DNA of 64,000 nucleotides from Macrocystis pyrifera (taxonomy: Eukaryota; Sar; Phaeophyceae; Laminariales; Laminariaceae), in NCBI GenBank assembly GCA_031763025.1, contig JASSKH010000027.1:7872241-7936240 (forward strand). Direction: 5' to 3'. Positions within the stretch are counted from its first letter, which is position 1. Each line of letters begins with the position of its first letter. The position numbers were made by a program, and so were the translations under genes. Positions 47,217 to 58,803 of the stretch are shown piece after piece. The notes beneath the pieces are model-generated. The model did no database searches and was not told where the DNA came from. It saw only the letters and a program-made list of their open reading frames with translations.

Positions 47217-49860
47217 TGCCCGTGGTCCGACGCGCAGTTGGCCCGCGTCAAGGGATTCGGACTGACAAGTTGACAGTTGGGGAATCGTAGCAAGATAGAC
47301 AGGGTGTGGCGCCACTTACAAATCATCATCAGTGCCGCTCAACCTGTCTCAACAACAGCCCAGCAATATCATGGCCTCCAAAGGCTCTCATTGGCACGAG
47401 GGTAGTTTGCGTCAAATAACCCGAGGACAGTCACATCAGACGGCCTGGATGCTGAAAGGTTATGAGCCTCGATACGCGCTAGTGAATTATATAAAAACTG
47501 CAGGAGCAACCATTCTAAAGACCGCCATCTTGCGGATGATAGCTATCTGTCAGACGAGCCGTTGGACAGTTATCATCAGACGATCTGAACGCTAATACTG
47601 CATACCATCGTCCATGTCTGCGTACTGTTCGATACATTTGTCCCGCTTGCGCGCGAATATGATGCTCCCCATTTTGCAAACTTTCTCTCTGTGTCCCATT
47701 GTGAAAGGACAAAGGGAGCCGTCTCTCGCCCTGCGCACTCATCCTGTATTATGGTACAATCTCCAGATCTTACCAAGACACCACCTTACGTTGCAGCTGA
47801 ACGGGAGCTCGAAAGAGGAGTGCACCCCAGAGCTAAGCATGGCATGGCGTTAGATGTGCATATGGTGACCGAATACATTGTGCGTTAGATCCAGCACATC
47901 GGCGCGGCGTAATCGTTCCGTAGAGGGGCCACGACTTGCGGCTCACCCTACATCTACGCTCCCCTTCAATCAACGATACCTTGACCCCCAAGATGGTCGA
48001 TCGGACCGAACCCTATCTACACACGTTCAACCACGGACATGAATGCTCCATCACAGTTACTGTAGTGGTCTCAACCACGCACCCACCATCCACATGGGAG
48101 AAAGAGAGCATCTCACACGTGAGGCCGAAGTCGAATTTTCGGAGCCCAGTTCAGGTGTGTTCGGAAACGTTTGCTTTTCCTTTTCCGTATTTCGAGGGAG
48201 TTGCCGGTATGTATACATCGCCCGCCGTTGGCCACGCGTAGGTTTCCTGCGGCGGCACTCGCAAGACAAGACGTATCGTCGAGTACCCCTCCGCAATGGA
48301 AGCGATCATACAACACCGATTAAGTGCTGTAAATTCAGGGACGACCACAACAACTTCACCACGTCTGCCTCCAAACAGCTCTACTATGATGTGGCCACCA
48401 TCGAAGGCTAGATAACACAGACCGAAAACAAGCAAGAGGAAAACGAGAAATTGAAAGTATATTCTGGTACCTGGTATACTCTAAAAGTACTGTAGTATAC
48501 AAACGACTCTGTCAGGATAATAAGTAAACAATAAGAACTTCACACGGAGAAGAAAAGGGCCGAAGAACAAGTTGGACACGTTGAGCTGATGATGCTCACG
48601 AGCAGTGATGCAGTTCTGCCGACGACGTCAAATAATATGATGCAGCCACCATCGGTGGTAGTCCACTGAAGACAACCAGGTTGACCTAGTGCTTGATCCG
48701 TACCACGACGCGTCCAATGAAGATAGATGTTCTCACATTTTTTGCGGGCTAGCTTGAAGGGTCAAGCTCAGAGAGTGGGAAGGGTGTGGGGGGGTGGGGT
48801 AATGCTCTCTAGCATGACCGGGTCCCATGTTCTGGCACGTATAGGATATGCCACCTCAACCTCCCATTATAATACCCCGCCTGGAATGGCGTTTCACAAC
48901 TTCAATACAGGTTTGCCTACTGTAGTACGCACTACGACCCAGGTCTAATCAGATCACAGGTGTTCTACAGTACTGTGGATACGGATACGACTATCCGTTA
49001 GAATGGAGACCCTACGTATACTGGAAGACACGAACAATATCGTATCCAAATCTAAACACGATTGTGCACCATCACAGCTCGCGACTGCCAGGGCCGGCGT
49101 TCTTCTTACGGGTACACCTCTTCTCTTCAACTCGTACAACACAAATATCAAACGGTCGAAATTTCCCTCGTCCCCTCTCGCTTGACGCTTGATTGCCCCC
49201 TCCCCACCCCGCCCTCGCCTTCACCGCCCCCGTATCAGTAACATTTCGCCCAACCTTGACCGAGGTGAGTCTCCTTCTTCAAACGCGACGGATGCTGGCA
49301 CGCGTCTTGCAGCTACTGGATGTAACGGTCAACTACCGATGCCCCAGGTGGCCGTCCATCACGCGATCACCTCCCTCCCCCGCTAGTGGGAGACACTTCT
49401 CAGCGTTAGCAGTGAGTGGTCAGTAAATTTGGATGTGTGGAAGCCCGAGATCGATTCTCGAGTCGGGCCTCAGTAAACAAATGTACCCCTGCCTGCACAA
49501 CCCAATGACAGAGGTGATTTTCGTCCTGCGAGCATGTTACTGGTCATGCATCTAGGGTATCACCGCACATTCTGCAGGCCATAAACCACCCAGAAAGGGT
49601 CAGGGGTCATCGTTTCGCCTTCACGATCTATTTTTGTATGGCATGAACGCCAAAAAAAGAGATAAATAGTATCTCAAGTGGGACAAACAGGTGATACCTG
49701 GTGCATGGCATGTCACCACTGTGCTATGGGCGCGCGATAGACCTGGTAGCTACTACAGTCGAAAACACATCCCGCGTCTGCGCTGCTAATGGGCTGCTGG
49801 CTATGTACAACGTTGCCGCCTGGAGTGCAGTGAGTGGTGTATGTACAGCAGTATTAATAG
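47217..49860. other. No gene recognised
   Basis: Several open frames of 60-120 codons occur (for example 47936-48241 and 48043-48411), but none has a known domain or clear splice sites. A TACCTGGTA palindrome sits at 48468-48476. The stretch may be decayed mobile DNA. Confidence 0.4.
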
Positions 49861-49933
49861 TAGCCCAACGGACCAAGGTGTAAATGGGCAGGACATGGGT
49901 CGTCGGTCGTGAGTTCGAATCTCACGTCCACCA
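49861..49933 (+). ncRNA. tRNA-like / SINE-head pol III signals
   Basis: TAGCCCAACGG (49861-49871) fits box A. GTGAGTTCGAATCTCAC (49909-49925) is a perfect T-arm with TTCGAAT loop and box B, followed by GTCCACCA. The pairing 5' acceptor strand (GGTGGAC) is missing, and no anticodon stem forms, so this is not an intact tRNA. A second box-A copy with the same CAGTAGCCCAACGGAC context lies at 50129-50144 without a box B. Confidence 0.45.
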
Positions 49934-50483
49934 TGAAAACGATTTTCGAAGAAAACTGAATTTCCTCATGTCAAGAATATGATAAAACACTCGTTCGTCC
50001 TGGGTCCCCAGAGATTGTTGAGAACTGCGGACTAGGCACGTACGGGCCGACACGAAGACCAATGACCCCGCTGGGGAGATTGTTATTGTAAGGCTTATAG
50101 ATTGGGTGGGAAATTGGTAATCTTTCACCAGTAGCCCAACGGACTAAGACCTTAACAACTGACTACTGCGATAATAGCTACAGTAACTGTATGTCTAAAT
50201 CAGAGACGAGAATTAATAAGCAGCCGTCTGAAGTGCTGCCCGTGTGGCGCCCGGAACACGCAGTACATATACCAGATTCGCCGAGTTGAGCGGAATAACG
50301 GGATACCACTTACTGTGGTACTCCTACTTACTGTAAACTATACACCAGAGCAGCAAGAGTCTATCCCTTGGTGGGCAGTTCCATCACCTTCTACCTTTTC
50401 TCCAAAGGTCACAGGGACATCACGAGTGTATATATAGTTCTCTCTCCTTCTCTTTTCTTAGTAGCCGTGCGCATGATATATAT
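49934..50483. other. No gene seen
   Basis: Apart from the second box-A-like copy near 50132 I see nothing. The end (TATATATA near 50477) directly precedes the next open frame. Confidence 0.4.
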
Positions 50484-51705
50484 ATGGCGTCGGCTGAAGC
50501 CCGGAGAATGTCAGTGTCCGTCGGAGGCTTGGTAGCGACGGTGCCGGAGATGCTTGCTGACCTGTCCGGCGCTATCGGGGACAAAGTCCGGAGGGAGCCC
50601 CCCGATTCAGACCTCGTCCGGCGCATCTGGAACAGCATTAGGGACCTCCGCGATGTGCATGGGGTTTCAGAAGAAGCCATGGCGAACATCGTGCCGGAAA
50701 GCTGGCGAGAAATAACATTTCGAGGAGGAGAACAAGAGGCTTCAGGGTTGTCGGTTGCGGAAGTGTTGCCGGCACACGATGCCGAATCTATCAGCTCCAA
50801 CAAAAAGCAGCATAGACTGGGGAAGCTGGTAAACCGAGTCCGTTATGAGAGATACGTTGCTTCACTGGATCAGCTCCCCGTCGAGACGACGACCCAGCGA
50901 GGGGGTAACCCACAAGAAGAGAAGGGGTCGAGGGGTCTGGCCAAGGCCCGGCAACGGAGCCAATCGGGACCAGGGGCTACTGCATTCCTAAGGGCGAGAC
51001 CTGTCGACGCGGCCAGGGTCATCCCACCGTCAGAGTTTGTGGCTGCGGGAAGGCGGTTTCTGGGGATTGAGGAGTTCCTAGCGTCAAGGTACCCCTGCTG
51101 CCGTGCAGCGGAGGCTAACACGCGACATGCACGATTATGTCATCGATCGGGCGCGCAAGTAAACCAGCACCAGCCTCTGGTGCACGCGCTCTCCCGCACC
51201 TTTAAGAGGATGTCCACCCGCCACCAAATGGAATGCGGAGCCCCTTTCCACGCAAGCAGGGATCTCCGCATGGACATCGTCATCGAGGCAGGAGGACTCC
51301 GAGATGCTACGGCATCAGAGTATCGCGATAAAAGCGATACTCCTCGACGTCACGTATGCGGATCCACAAGCGGGGATCCACATGCGGGCAGGCAGCGCTG
51401 ACCGAGACGGATCAGCTGCTTTCACTTCTGAGGCGCGCAAGCGCAGTCACTACGCTCGTCCGGGACAGGTGTCCTTCGACGAGCGCAGCTACAAACTCGC
51501 CACCCTCGCGGTGGAAAGCTTTGGGCGCCTCGGACAGGAAGGCAGCGATCTCATTGATCAGTTGGCGACAAGCATAGTTGGAGGGACGGACGGATCGTCC
51601 CTGGCGCGGAAGGGTGTCTGCAAAGAACGCCTCTTCCAGATCATCTCCGTGACTACACAGGTCGCAATTTCACGTAGAGTACATAGATATAAAAACTTGC
51701 CCTGA
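50484..51705 (+). pseudogene. Retroelement C-terminal ORF with R2-type-nuclease-like region, frameshifted
   Basis: The first frame (50484-51401, 305 codons) has an N-terminal helical region, then RRFLGIEEFLASRYPCCRAA, TRHARLCHRSGAQVNQHQP and LRMDIVIEAGGLRDATASEY. A frameshift near 51330 continues as KAILLDVTYADPQAGIHM and ends SVTTQVAISRRVHRYKN at 51705. The order of a Cys/His cluster (PCC...H...C...H), then DIVI, then LLDVTYADP is the arrangement of restriction-like endonucleases of R2-type non-LTR elements. One Cys of the cluster seems replaced (RYPCC). No reverse transcriptase is found upstream, so this is a 5'-truncated fragment. Other readings, such as the tail of a different selfish element, are possible. 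Confidence 0.55.
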
Positions 51706-52343
51706 GGGACCGCCAGGCCGCTAGGGGAAGGGAGGAAGAAGTCGGAGGGATGCGGTCAATGACATGGGGATGGAACGTCGATGAGGAATAGAATATACTA
51801 TACTGGTAGCTAAAATGAAATGTTGTGGGGAATGAGAGTTTGGAAACGACAGGCAGAAAAGTGTATGAGGGATACTACTGATTTAAGGAAGGATATTTGG
51901 TTTATATAGGAACGGCATCTACGCTATTTTGTCAGAAGGCAAGCATAATAATAATATATGTATGATGATGATATTGCGTGGTCATCTATTGTACGTACGC
52001 GGGGTTGTGAATAGAAAACGAAAAATGGTTCAGTCTCTGTTTTTCGGTTTTCCGGCTTTTTGTTTTCGTTTGTCGAAAAGTCGGTCGGTCGGTTTTGGTT
52101 GTTTTTTATATAAAAAACGGGAACCGAGCCATCACCGGACCCAACACTTCTTGGCCGGTTTCTCCGTCGGCTTTTCGGCGAAATCAGCCAAAATAAAGGT
52201 CAACATTTCGAAGAGTTGGGGTGAATATGTTGGCATCATGTATGTGACAACACACTCGTATGCTGTCATGGTGCCACGTGGCCAGGGTTGGTTGGTTGTG
52301 AACCAGCTCGAAAATGGCTCGGTCGCTCGGTCGATTTTTGAGG
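51706..52343. other. No gene seen
   Basis: T-rich and CGGTCGG-rich DNA. An open frame of 166 codons (51929-52429) ends in the telomere-type repeat and has no domain; I take it as chance. Confidence 0.4.
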
Positions 52344-52676
52344 GGTGGACAGACCTTGATAGTAGATCTTTATGGGGGTTTTGTGTTCGACGCCTGAAGC
52401 CGACCCCCCGACCCGAACCCGAACCCTAACCCTAACCCTATGCCAGTGGTCACAGTGCTGGGATTCTGTGCTCGTTAAGATTCTAGGTTGGCTCGGCCGG
52501 CGTGGATGCTGAGCTTGAGAAGACTCTGGGTTTTGACTCGGGATGACTCGGGATGCTGTGGCTGGGAAAGACTCGAAAGTTGATTAAAAGCCACGTAAAA
52601 CATACCCCTAGCCAATCAAAGTGCCTAATTAGCTACCCCGGGAAGATCTACTATCAAGGTTTTGTCCACTACTGCG
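52344..52676. mobile_element. Foldback element with about 30-bp inverted ends, enclosing a telomere-type repeat
   Basis: GTGGACAGACCTTGATAGTA at 52346 is repeated inverted at about 52640-52669 (TACTATCAAGG(T)TTTGTCCAC). The interior holds CCCTAACCCTAACCCTA. The right-hand 105 bp also match, inverted, 39887-39988. Confidence 0.6.
52424..52440 (+). repeat. Interstitial telomere-type repeat
   Basis: CCCTAACCCTAACCCTA, preceded by degenerate CCCGAACCCGAA units. Three further short tracts of this type occur at 693-703 and 28791-28805, and a variant (AACCCTAACGGTAACCC) near 58069. Confidence 0.9.
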
Positions 52677-53982
52677 ATTTTTTGCTAAAAGTGTCGGTCG
52701 GTTTCGGTCGGTTTTTCGGGGTTTCCATACGGCGTTGTTGGCGTATAGAGTGTGGTCATAGTATCTTATTGGTATTGTTTGTGTGACCCTTTGCCATTTT
52801 CCCTTTTTTTTTTTTTTCTGTTCGATTCTGTTGAAGTTTTCCTTGGTCCATCTGTCTCTGTCCCTTTCGTGTCGGTTGTGTCGTCCTTGGCCCGCCAAAC
52901 CAACAAGGGTCATTCTTATCAGAGCTTTTTCGCCATGATTTCCTTATTTTTTTCGCGATTTTTTTTTTTATCTTACACATTTTCCTGACATTTTTTTCCA
53001 AATATGTGAAATTACTCTCCTGATTTTTGTGCTTCAGAAGCAGGAGAATTTCACGAATAGTGACAGAACGCCTCCGTATCTTCATACAAATCTCCAATTA
53101 TTTCCAAACTTCGGGAATTAATTCTGGAAAAGAAGCTCTCCGATAATAAGAATGTGAGCCTGTGGACATAGTAGGACAGCTCGTTTTTTGTTTGTAAACT
53201 CTTTGTCTCTCACACCCCCTTCTTGTCTTGCCTTTTCTGTCTGGTCTTCTTGTTGTCACGTCCTTATTTTGGTCCATCAGCTGGGAATATCATTGATAGA
53301 TAGGACTGATCGTACCAGCAAACAACAACCTTTTTGTTATGCTCGGGACTCGGCCTGCCCCGCCCTGAGCGCATATATATATTTGCTTCGTGTTTCTTTT
53401 TTTCCCCCTTTTTTTCTGCTTTTCTTCTGTCTTTTATCTCTTCGTCGTACTGTTTTTTTTTGTCTTTTCCCTTTATTTTTTTTCTATTAATAATTAATAG
53501 TCATACAAAATACCACCCGCCATGAAACCATGTTCTTCTTGGTGTTACTTGGTTGCAAGTGATACGGGATGGTATACTGCGCACAGCTCGTTATAGTACG
53601 ACCGTTTCCCCTACTACTGGTCTGTACGGACAGGTATGATACTGCTCTGTCGTGCGCATTCTTTCGTACTTGTTTGTGTATGTTTTCTCCCATCGAGATG
53701 CTTTTTGTGACCACACACTGCTTGCTGCGGCAGGATTTCAGGGAAAGGAAGTGAGCTGTTTTGTTTAGATATTAAATGTGAGATCATCATCTGATTCATT
53801 CATCATTCTTATTATTTTATATTATTATTCCTCGCGAAGGACATACATACTTCCATTTTGCAATTTTTGAATATAAGGTTTTTGTTACTGTTTTGTTGTT
53901 GTACCTGGAATCTACTATATATACCAGGTACAGCTGCTCTGTTATAATAACAGTATTATTATAGTATTATAGTACAAATAAA
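52677..53982. other. AT-rich, low-complexity DNA
   Basis: Long T-runs on the plus strand (52805-52820, 52960-52970, 53395-53490) and no recognisable gene. A TACCAGGTA palindrome sits at 53922-53930. Confidence 0.5.
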
Positions 53983-54104
53983 GCTGCTATTACGGGGTCC
54001 ATAGTTAATAGGACCTATCGTGTACATAAAAACCTATATATTTACCCATTTTTACTAACAAAATTTGATCCCGTTAACTATGGACCCCCGTAATAGAAGC
54101 AGCA
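53983..54104. mobile_element. Short hairpin element (MITE-like), about 120 bp
   Basis: GCTGCTATTACGGGGTCCAT and TAGTTAA at the left return inverted as GTTAACTATGGACCCCCGTA and ATAGAAGCAGC at the right (54072-54104). The loop is about 60 bp. AT-rich flanks (AATAA / ATAATAATA) do not show a clear duplication. Confidence 0.7.
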
Positions 54105-54184
54105 GCATAATAATAAAAACGCACATAAAGTTTTGTACTTTTTTTTGTAGTGTATTATATTTTATTGCTTGTTGCAGGTCAGCT

Positions 54185-54860
54185 ATATCATTCTTACTTG
54201 TAAAATTCAGTAAAAATGGCATATAATATATAGACGAGACGTATTACGCAGCTTGCAAAGTTGAGTATCAACTATAATTAATACTGGACTTGTACGTTAA
54301 TCACAGTTGAACTCACAGCTAGCTGACGTATTTCATATAAATATATTTTTATGAATTTTGAAATACGTCAGCTGTGAGTTCGACTGATTAAATAGTTGAT
54401 ACTGAACTTTGCAAGCTGTACACTTGTTTCATAAATTTATATAAAATACTTGTAAAATTCGGTAAAATGGAATATAGCAGACGAGACGTAGTACGTATTT
54501 ACGCAGCTTGCAAGAGGAGGGAGGCTTACAAAGTTGAGTATCAACTATATAATCAGTCGAACTCAACGTAGTATCTCTGTGGCGTAGCTTTGTGACCACA
54601 GAACCTGTATCTCTCTAGGTTTGAAGAATCGGCATGGACACTGGTTGTGCTGGATGTCGACGCGTAGAAAGAACGGTTTAATGTGAAGAAAACAACAACA
54701 ACAACAGCTGACGCACAAAATATAGATCGAATTCTGGTTCTTTTCTCCACTGCGCCGGTGTGATTATATAGTTGATACTCAACTTTGCAAGCCTCCCTCC
54801 TCTTGCAATTGCAAAGTTGAGTATCACGATTTAATCAGTCGAACTCACAGCTGACGTACG
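54185..54860. repeat. Cluster of direct and inverted copies of the 150-bp repeat
   Basis: Pieces of the unit seen at 40178 and 41282 recur: plus strand at about 54196-54350, minus strand at 54352-54415, plus strand at 54440-54570, and a minus/plus pair at 54770-54860. GCAGCTTGCAAAGTTGAGTA and CAGCTGACGTATTT are the easiest markers. The arms can fold into long hairpins. Confidence 0.8.
54586..54706 (+). repeat. Direct repeat with 57273-57402
   Basis: AGCTTTGTGACCACAGAAC to AATGTGAAGAAAACAACAAC, about nine of ten positions alike in the two copies; the second carries a 7-bp ATTAATG-type insertion. A shorter neighbour (GGTCGAATTCTGGTTCTTTT) is duplicated at about 54727 and 54890. Confidence 0.82.
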
Positions 54861-55710
54861 TATTTCATAATTTTTAAAAAAAATATAGGTCGAATTCTGG
54901 TTCTTTTCTCCACTGCGCCGGTGTGATTTACGCACCAGCCACTGGCCAGTATTGAAGTTCGTGGTAACGGCAGTAGGGCACAGGTCACCAGAAGAGGCAT
55001 AATAATACTGGTACGGAACTACTCGAGCTGTTGTAAAACAGTGAAGCGGTGAAACGGCGTGGTACGAAGTACTGGTGGTAGCAGGTAGGTGGTACAGAAG
55101 TATTAGGCGGTAACGCCGAACCCAGAACAAGGGAACGGAACCTGCCTGGAAATGAGAAAGGAAGAAAGGAAACCGGCACACCAACCACGATCGGGCTGTT
55201 GGGTCGACCAGCCTGCACAGGCTGCTTCAGACTGTCTCCAGTCTCCAGTCGAGAGTGCCGACTATATCTACTGTATCTCTCTTCGGAGAATGTGGTATGG
55301 GAGATGATAGATGGGAGACCAGAGGTGGGAGATTGTCGTATTACTATCACATGGTTCATGCTGCGTATGTCCTGTGACAAATTCCGTCAGGCCCGTTGTT
55401 CCGTGGTACGAACGTCATTCGCTATCTGTCCACATGAAGCAATTCTCTTTGTGATGGGCTGGTGGTGGCTGCTGTGATGGGAGACAGATGGGATAGTTAA
55501 AGTGTTTTGGTTTCTCCCCTGCTGGCGACGAAGTACTGTCCGACTGGTGACACAACGTACCTGCTGAAATAAACAAGAAGAGAAAGCACCGAGCAGGGAG
55601 CAACTGCTGCTGCATTGCTGCTGCCTTCCGACTTTTACATCATCGTCTAGAGTCTCTACTACTATAGTCTCGAGGCGTCGTACCTTATGCCGTAGCGTCG
55701 TGGGTCATCG
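54861..55710. other. No gene seen, upstream of the myosin-like exon
   Basis: Open frames of about 90-130 codons on the minus strand (54831-55184, 54985-55380) have no recognisable domain. Confidence 0.4.
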
Positions 55711-55866
55711 ATGGTCCTCGCACGGGCGGGCACGGTCCCGATCGGAAGTGGGATCTGGGCTGAGGATGAAGAGCAAGTCTGGACACTGGCAGAGGTGATC
55801 CGACAGGAGAGTACAAGGCTAACCGTCCGAAGCAAGAAGACAGGAGAAGAGCTGCAAATTGATCTG
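55711..55866 (+). CDS. First exon of a myosin heavy chain (partial)
   Basis: The exon runs from ATG at 55711 to a GTGAGA donor at 55867 and encodes 52 residues in phase 0. SGIWAEDEEQVWTLAEVI and RQESTRLTVRSKKTGEELQI match the SH3-like N-terminal domain of myosins (W-x-x-D-E...W...V...V...G). This small beta-barrel precedes the ATP-hydrolysing motor. No motor motifs (P-loop GESGAGKT, YLHEP) were found in the next 8 kb, so the rest of the gene lies in exons I could not find, beyond the window, or is lost. Alternatively the exon belongs to another SH3-like protein. Confidence 0.62.
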
Positions 55867-58563
55867 GTGAGAGTCATCGTCATCATTTATGACGGCTGGC
55901 TGTGATGTGCATTGCCAGTTAGTTGCGTGTGTTTACGGGGGCGGCATGGAGAGTGACGGGCGGAACCCTACTCGTACACCACGGCAATACAGCAATAATA
56001 ATAGTCTACGGAAAAAGCTGGCTTTTGAAAATGATAATTGCTGGTTGTGGCTGGACGCTGATTATACAAACACAACAACACATATGCACACAACAACACA
56101 TATGCACGGGTGCACGGCTCGTGTTCGCTTGACGGCCTGCTGCGTTTCATCATCCCATCTTACTATGCATGTATATACTGCTCTCTGCTGCAGTATGCCG
56201 GTGCCTGTACCAGGAATTTTGTTTACTCGACAACAACAGCAAAGCGAGAGAGTTTGGCACATACTTGGTCGGGCTAGTGGGTACCACATGAATCAATACC
56301 AGTATCAGGAACCTTTTGCACTGCAAGTTGTTATGATGAGTGAGTGCTGCGTGTACACCAGCGCTGTACGTATCCCCAAAGTCCTGCAGGCGTTGCTTAG
56401 AAGCTCCTTACTGAACACGGGTATCGTACCACCACTGGACAGGAGTAGAGCTCTAAGTCTGTACCGGTATGATATGCAATGCAACAACACCAGTATAGCG
56501 CCCAAACGCGCACACCGCAAGTCTACGAACTATTAATAATATATAATAATACCTGTGGTGCGTCCGTACTACTACTACTTACTATTATTAATACTATCAT
56601 TAATACTACTCTCTCTGTTGTGCTACTGGTACGACTATACTAACTGTGCTACTGCTGTACTGTGTAGCTCTGCCCTGTAAACTCAAACACTCAAGCCTCA
56701 GCTCGACCCCTCTCGGCCTTGGTTGGTCGTGCTGCTGTACCGCCGTATAAATATGACGACATCGTCACATCTATCTGACCGATTATTAATAATAGTACCC
56801 GGTTTACGACGGTACGAGGAACATGATCCTTCGACCAGTCAGTACATCGTACCAGGTATACCTATAATATGATGAGAGACCAGACGTGCTGCTATCAACC
56901 CCTTTGCGTGTGTAGAGATGGATACCAGGTACAGCAGTAGCGACCAATACAAGGATACCTTTGCTTTGGTGGTTCCAACCGTGACGGCAGCGTGAAAGTT
57001 GAGTGACCACCCAGAACTACTGACTATGTCCGCGGGTACTAGGATCATGCAGTGGCTGTTACTGCTGTAGTTTGCTGCAGTCGTCAATTATTACCGTCAT
57101 TCTCTGTATCCGAAGTCTCAACAGGGCTGTACGTACTTGGTACGAGTACTTTTTGGGGTAAATATACGTGGTACCTGGTGCTGGTACATCATATAAATAT
57201 TGTGTAGCAGGTACCTGGTCCCTGGTCCCTGGTATTCAGATAATAATATATCGCGGAACGACATACGTATATAGCTTTGTGACCACAGAACTTGTATCTC
57301 TCTAGGACTGAAGAATCGGCACGGACACTATTAATGGTTGGGCTGGACGTCGACGCGTAGAAAGAACGGTTTAATGTGAAGAAAACAACAACTACAACAA
57401 CATATACCAACAGCAGTACCAGTACGAGTAGTATGCTGGTATATACAATATTGCTGGTGCACGGAACTTGACCAAGACGCCAAGACGTGTTGGCGCCGGA
57501 TCTCCCTTAGCACAGCAGCTCAGCGGTCTTCGGACACCGCTGCTGTATTACAATAGTTGTGCATGCAGACGGGTGCCACTACTGCTGTAGAGACATACGC
57601 ATTATATATAACTTGCAGTACTGGATTTGCCCTTCGAAGGACCGCAGCCACGCGAAGAAGGTGCGGATAAAGACCCGCTCGTCTATCCGATCAGCCCCTC
57701 AAAGCTCGATGCCAACCGCGCATCATCTGTCTAAGATGGGCCTGTGGGCTACGAACTCCGTGAGGTGGAATTTTGGGGAGTTTCGTGTGTACCAACCTGT
57801 ACCACCCCGACTACTCGTGTACTACTGGCTGTGTGTATACAGATAGTATGTATACTGCAGCTGGCCTAAATCTGCCGGCGCGGGCGAATTTCCTCAGATG
57901 CAGGATGAGCTGGATGTGCCCGCATAAAATGATGCTGTTCCAATGAATGAAGTAGGGTTTCGTCACGGAACTTTTTTTTTTTTCCCGGATTGATACTGAC
58001 TTTGTACACTTTTTTTTCGTTTTTTTTTCGTTTTCCGGCTTCGGCTAACAACACCACCCCGACCTGGAACCCTAACGGTAACCCTCAGCCTAACGGTAAC
58101 TAAAAGGCCTAACGGTACTTGGTTGGTGTGCCATCGTGGGATCGTTGTGCTGTTGCTGTTGTTGTCGTTGTTCTCACATTGTTATGTACGAGTAGTCACG
58201 GTCATTCTCAAATCAAGGAGCCCGTGGTCACACACATGCACAAAGTAAAGGCGCTGGAGACCTAAGATCCGAAAGACCATTAAAAACAACAAAATTCGGC
58301 CTGGGAAGCACGACGCTTCCCATCTAGAAATACACGAGACGAAGAAGGCCACACATGAAATGAAACGCTGTATCAATTTGCTGTATCCTGTACAGTATCA
58401 ACAATCAACAAACTGCAGCAGCGGTATTCTACGAAGATCGCTGTGGATCGTCACTGATGCTTGACTGCGTGGTCTCCAGTCACTCTCTTGTCGGTGGATC
58501 ACGTTTCATTTCACCTTTTGCTTGCCCAAACACTATTAATACAAACGCACGTACATGAACTTT

Positions 58564-58803
58564 TTAGTCGCTTCCCAATGTTGCGATGGTCCCCCTCTTT
58601 TCTCGGGGTTTATCGCGGTATCTTGTGTAGACTACGTTTTTTACACGCCGAAAACCGAAAGAGTACTCGTATGTCCGCCAAGTGTCCGCGCGAAGGTAGT
58701 TTTCCGCCTGTTTTTTGTCCACCATTAAATCTCCGAGCACGAGTGTTTTGGCGTGGTTCAAAAAGTCAACGACTGCTATGCGTAAAAGCTGTATTGCTGC
58801 CAT
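58564..58803 (-). CDS. Open frame of 79 codons, unknown
   Basis: The minus-strand product (AIQLLRIAVVDFLNHAKTLV, LGDLMVDKKQAENYLRAD) has a protein-like composition but no known motif, and no clear splice partners. It may be a relic. Confidence 0.18.
   Translation of the reverse strand: MAAIQLLRIAVVDFLNHAKTLVLGDLMVDKKQAENYLRADTWRTYEYSFGFRRVKNVVYTRYRDKPREKRGTIATLGSD

Noticed and set aside
49430..49480. A hairpin around CCCGAGATCGATTCTCGAGTC as a tRNA T-arm
   Set aside because: The loop is not a T-loop, no box A lies at the right distance, and no acceptor stem forms.
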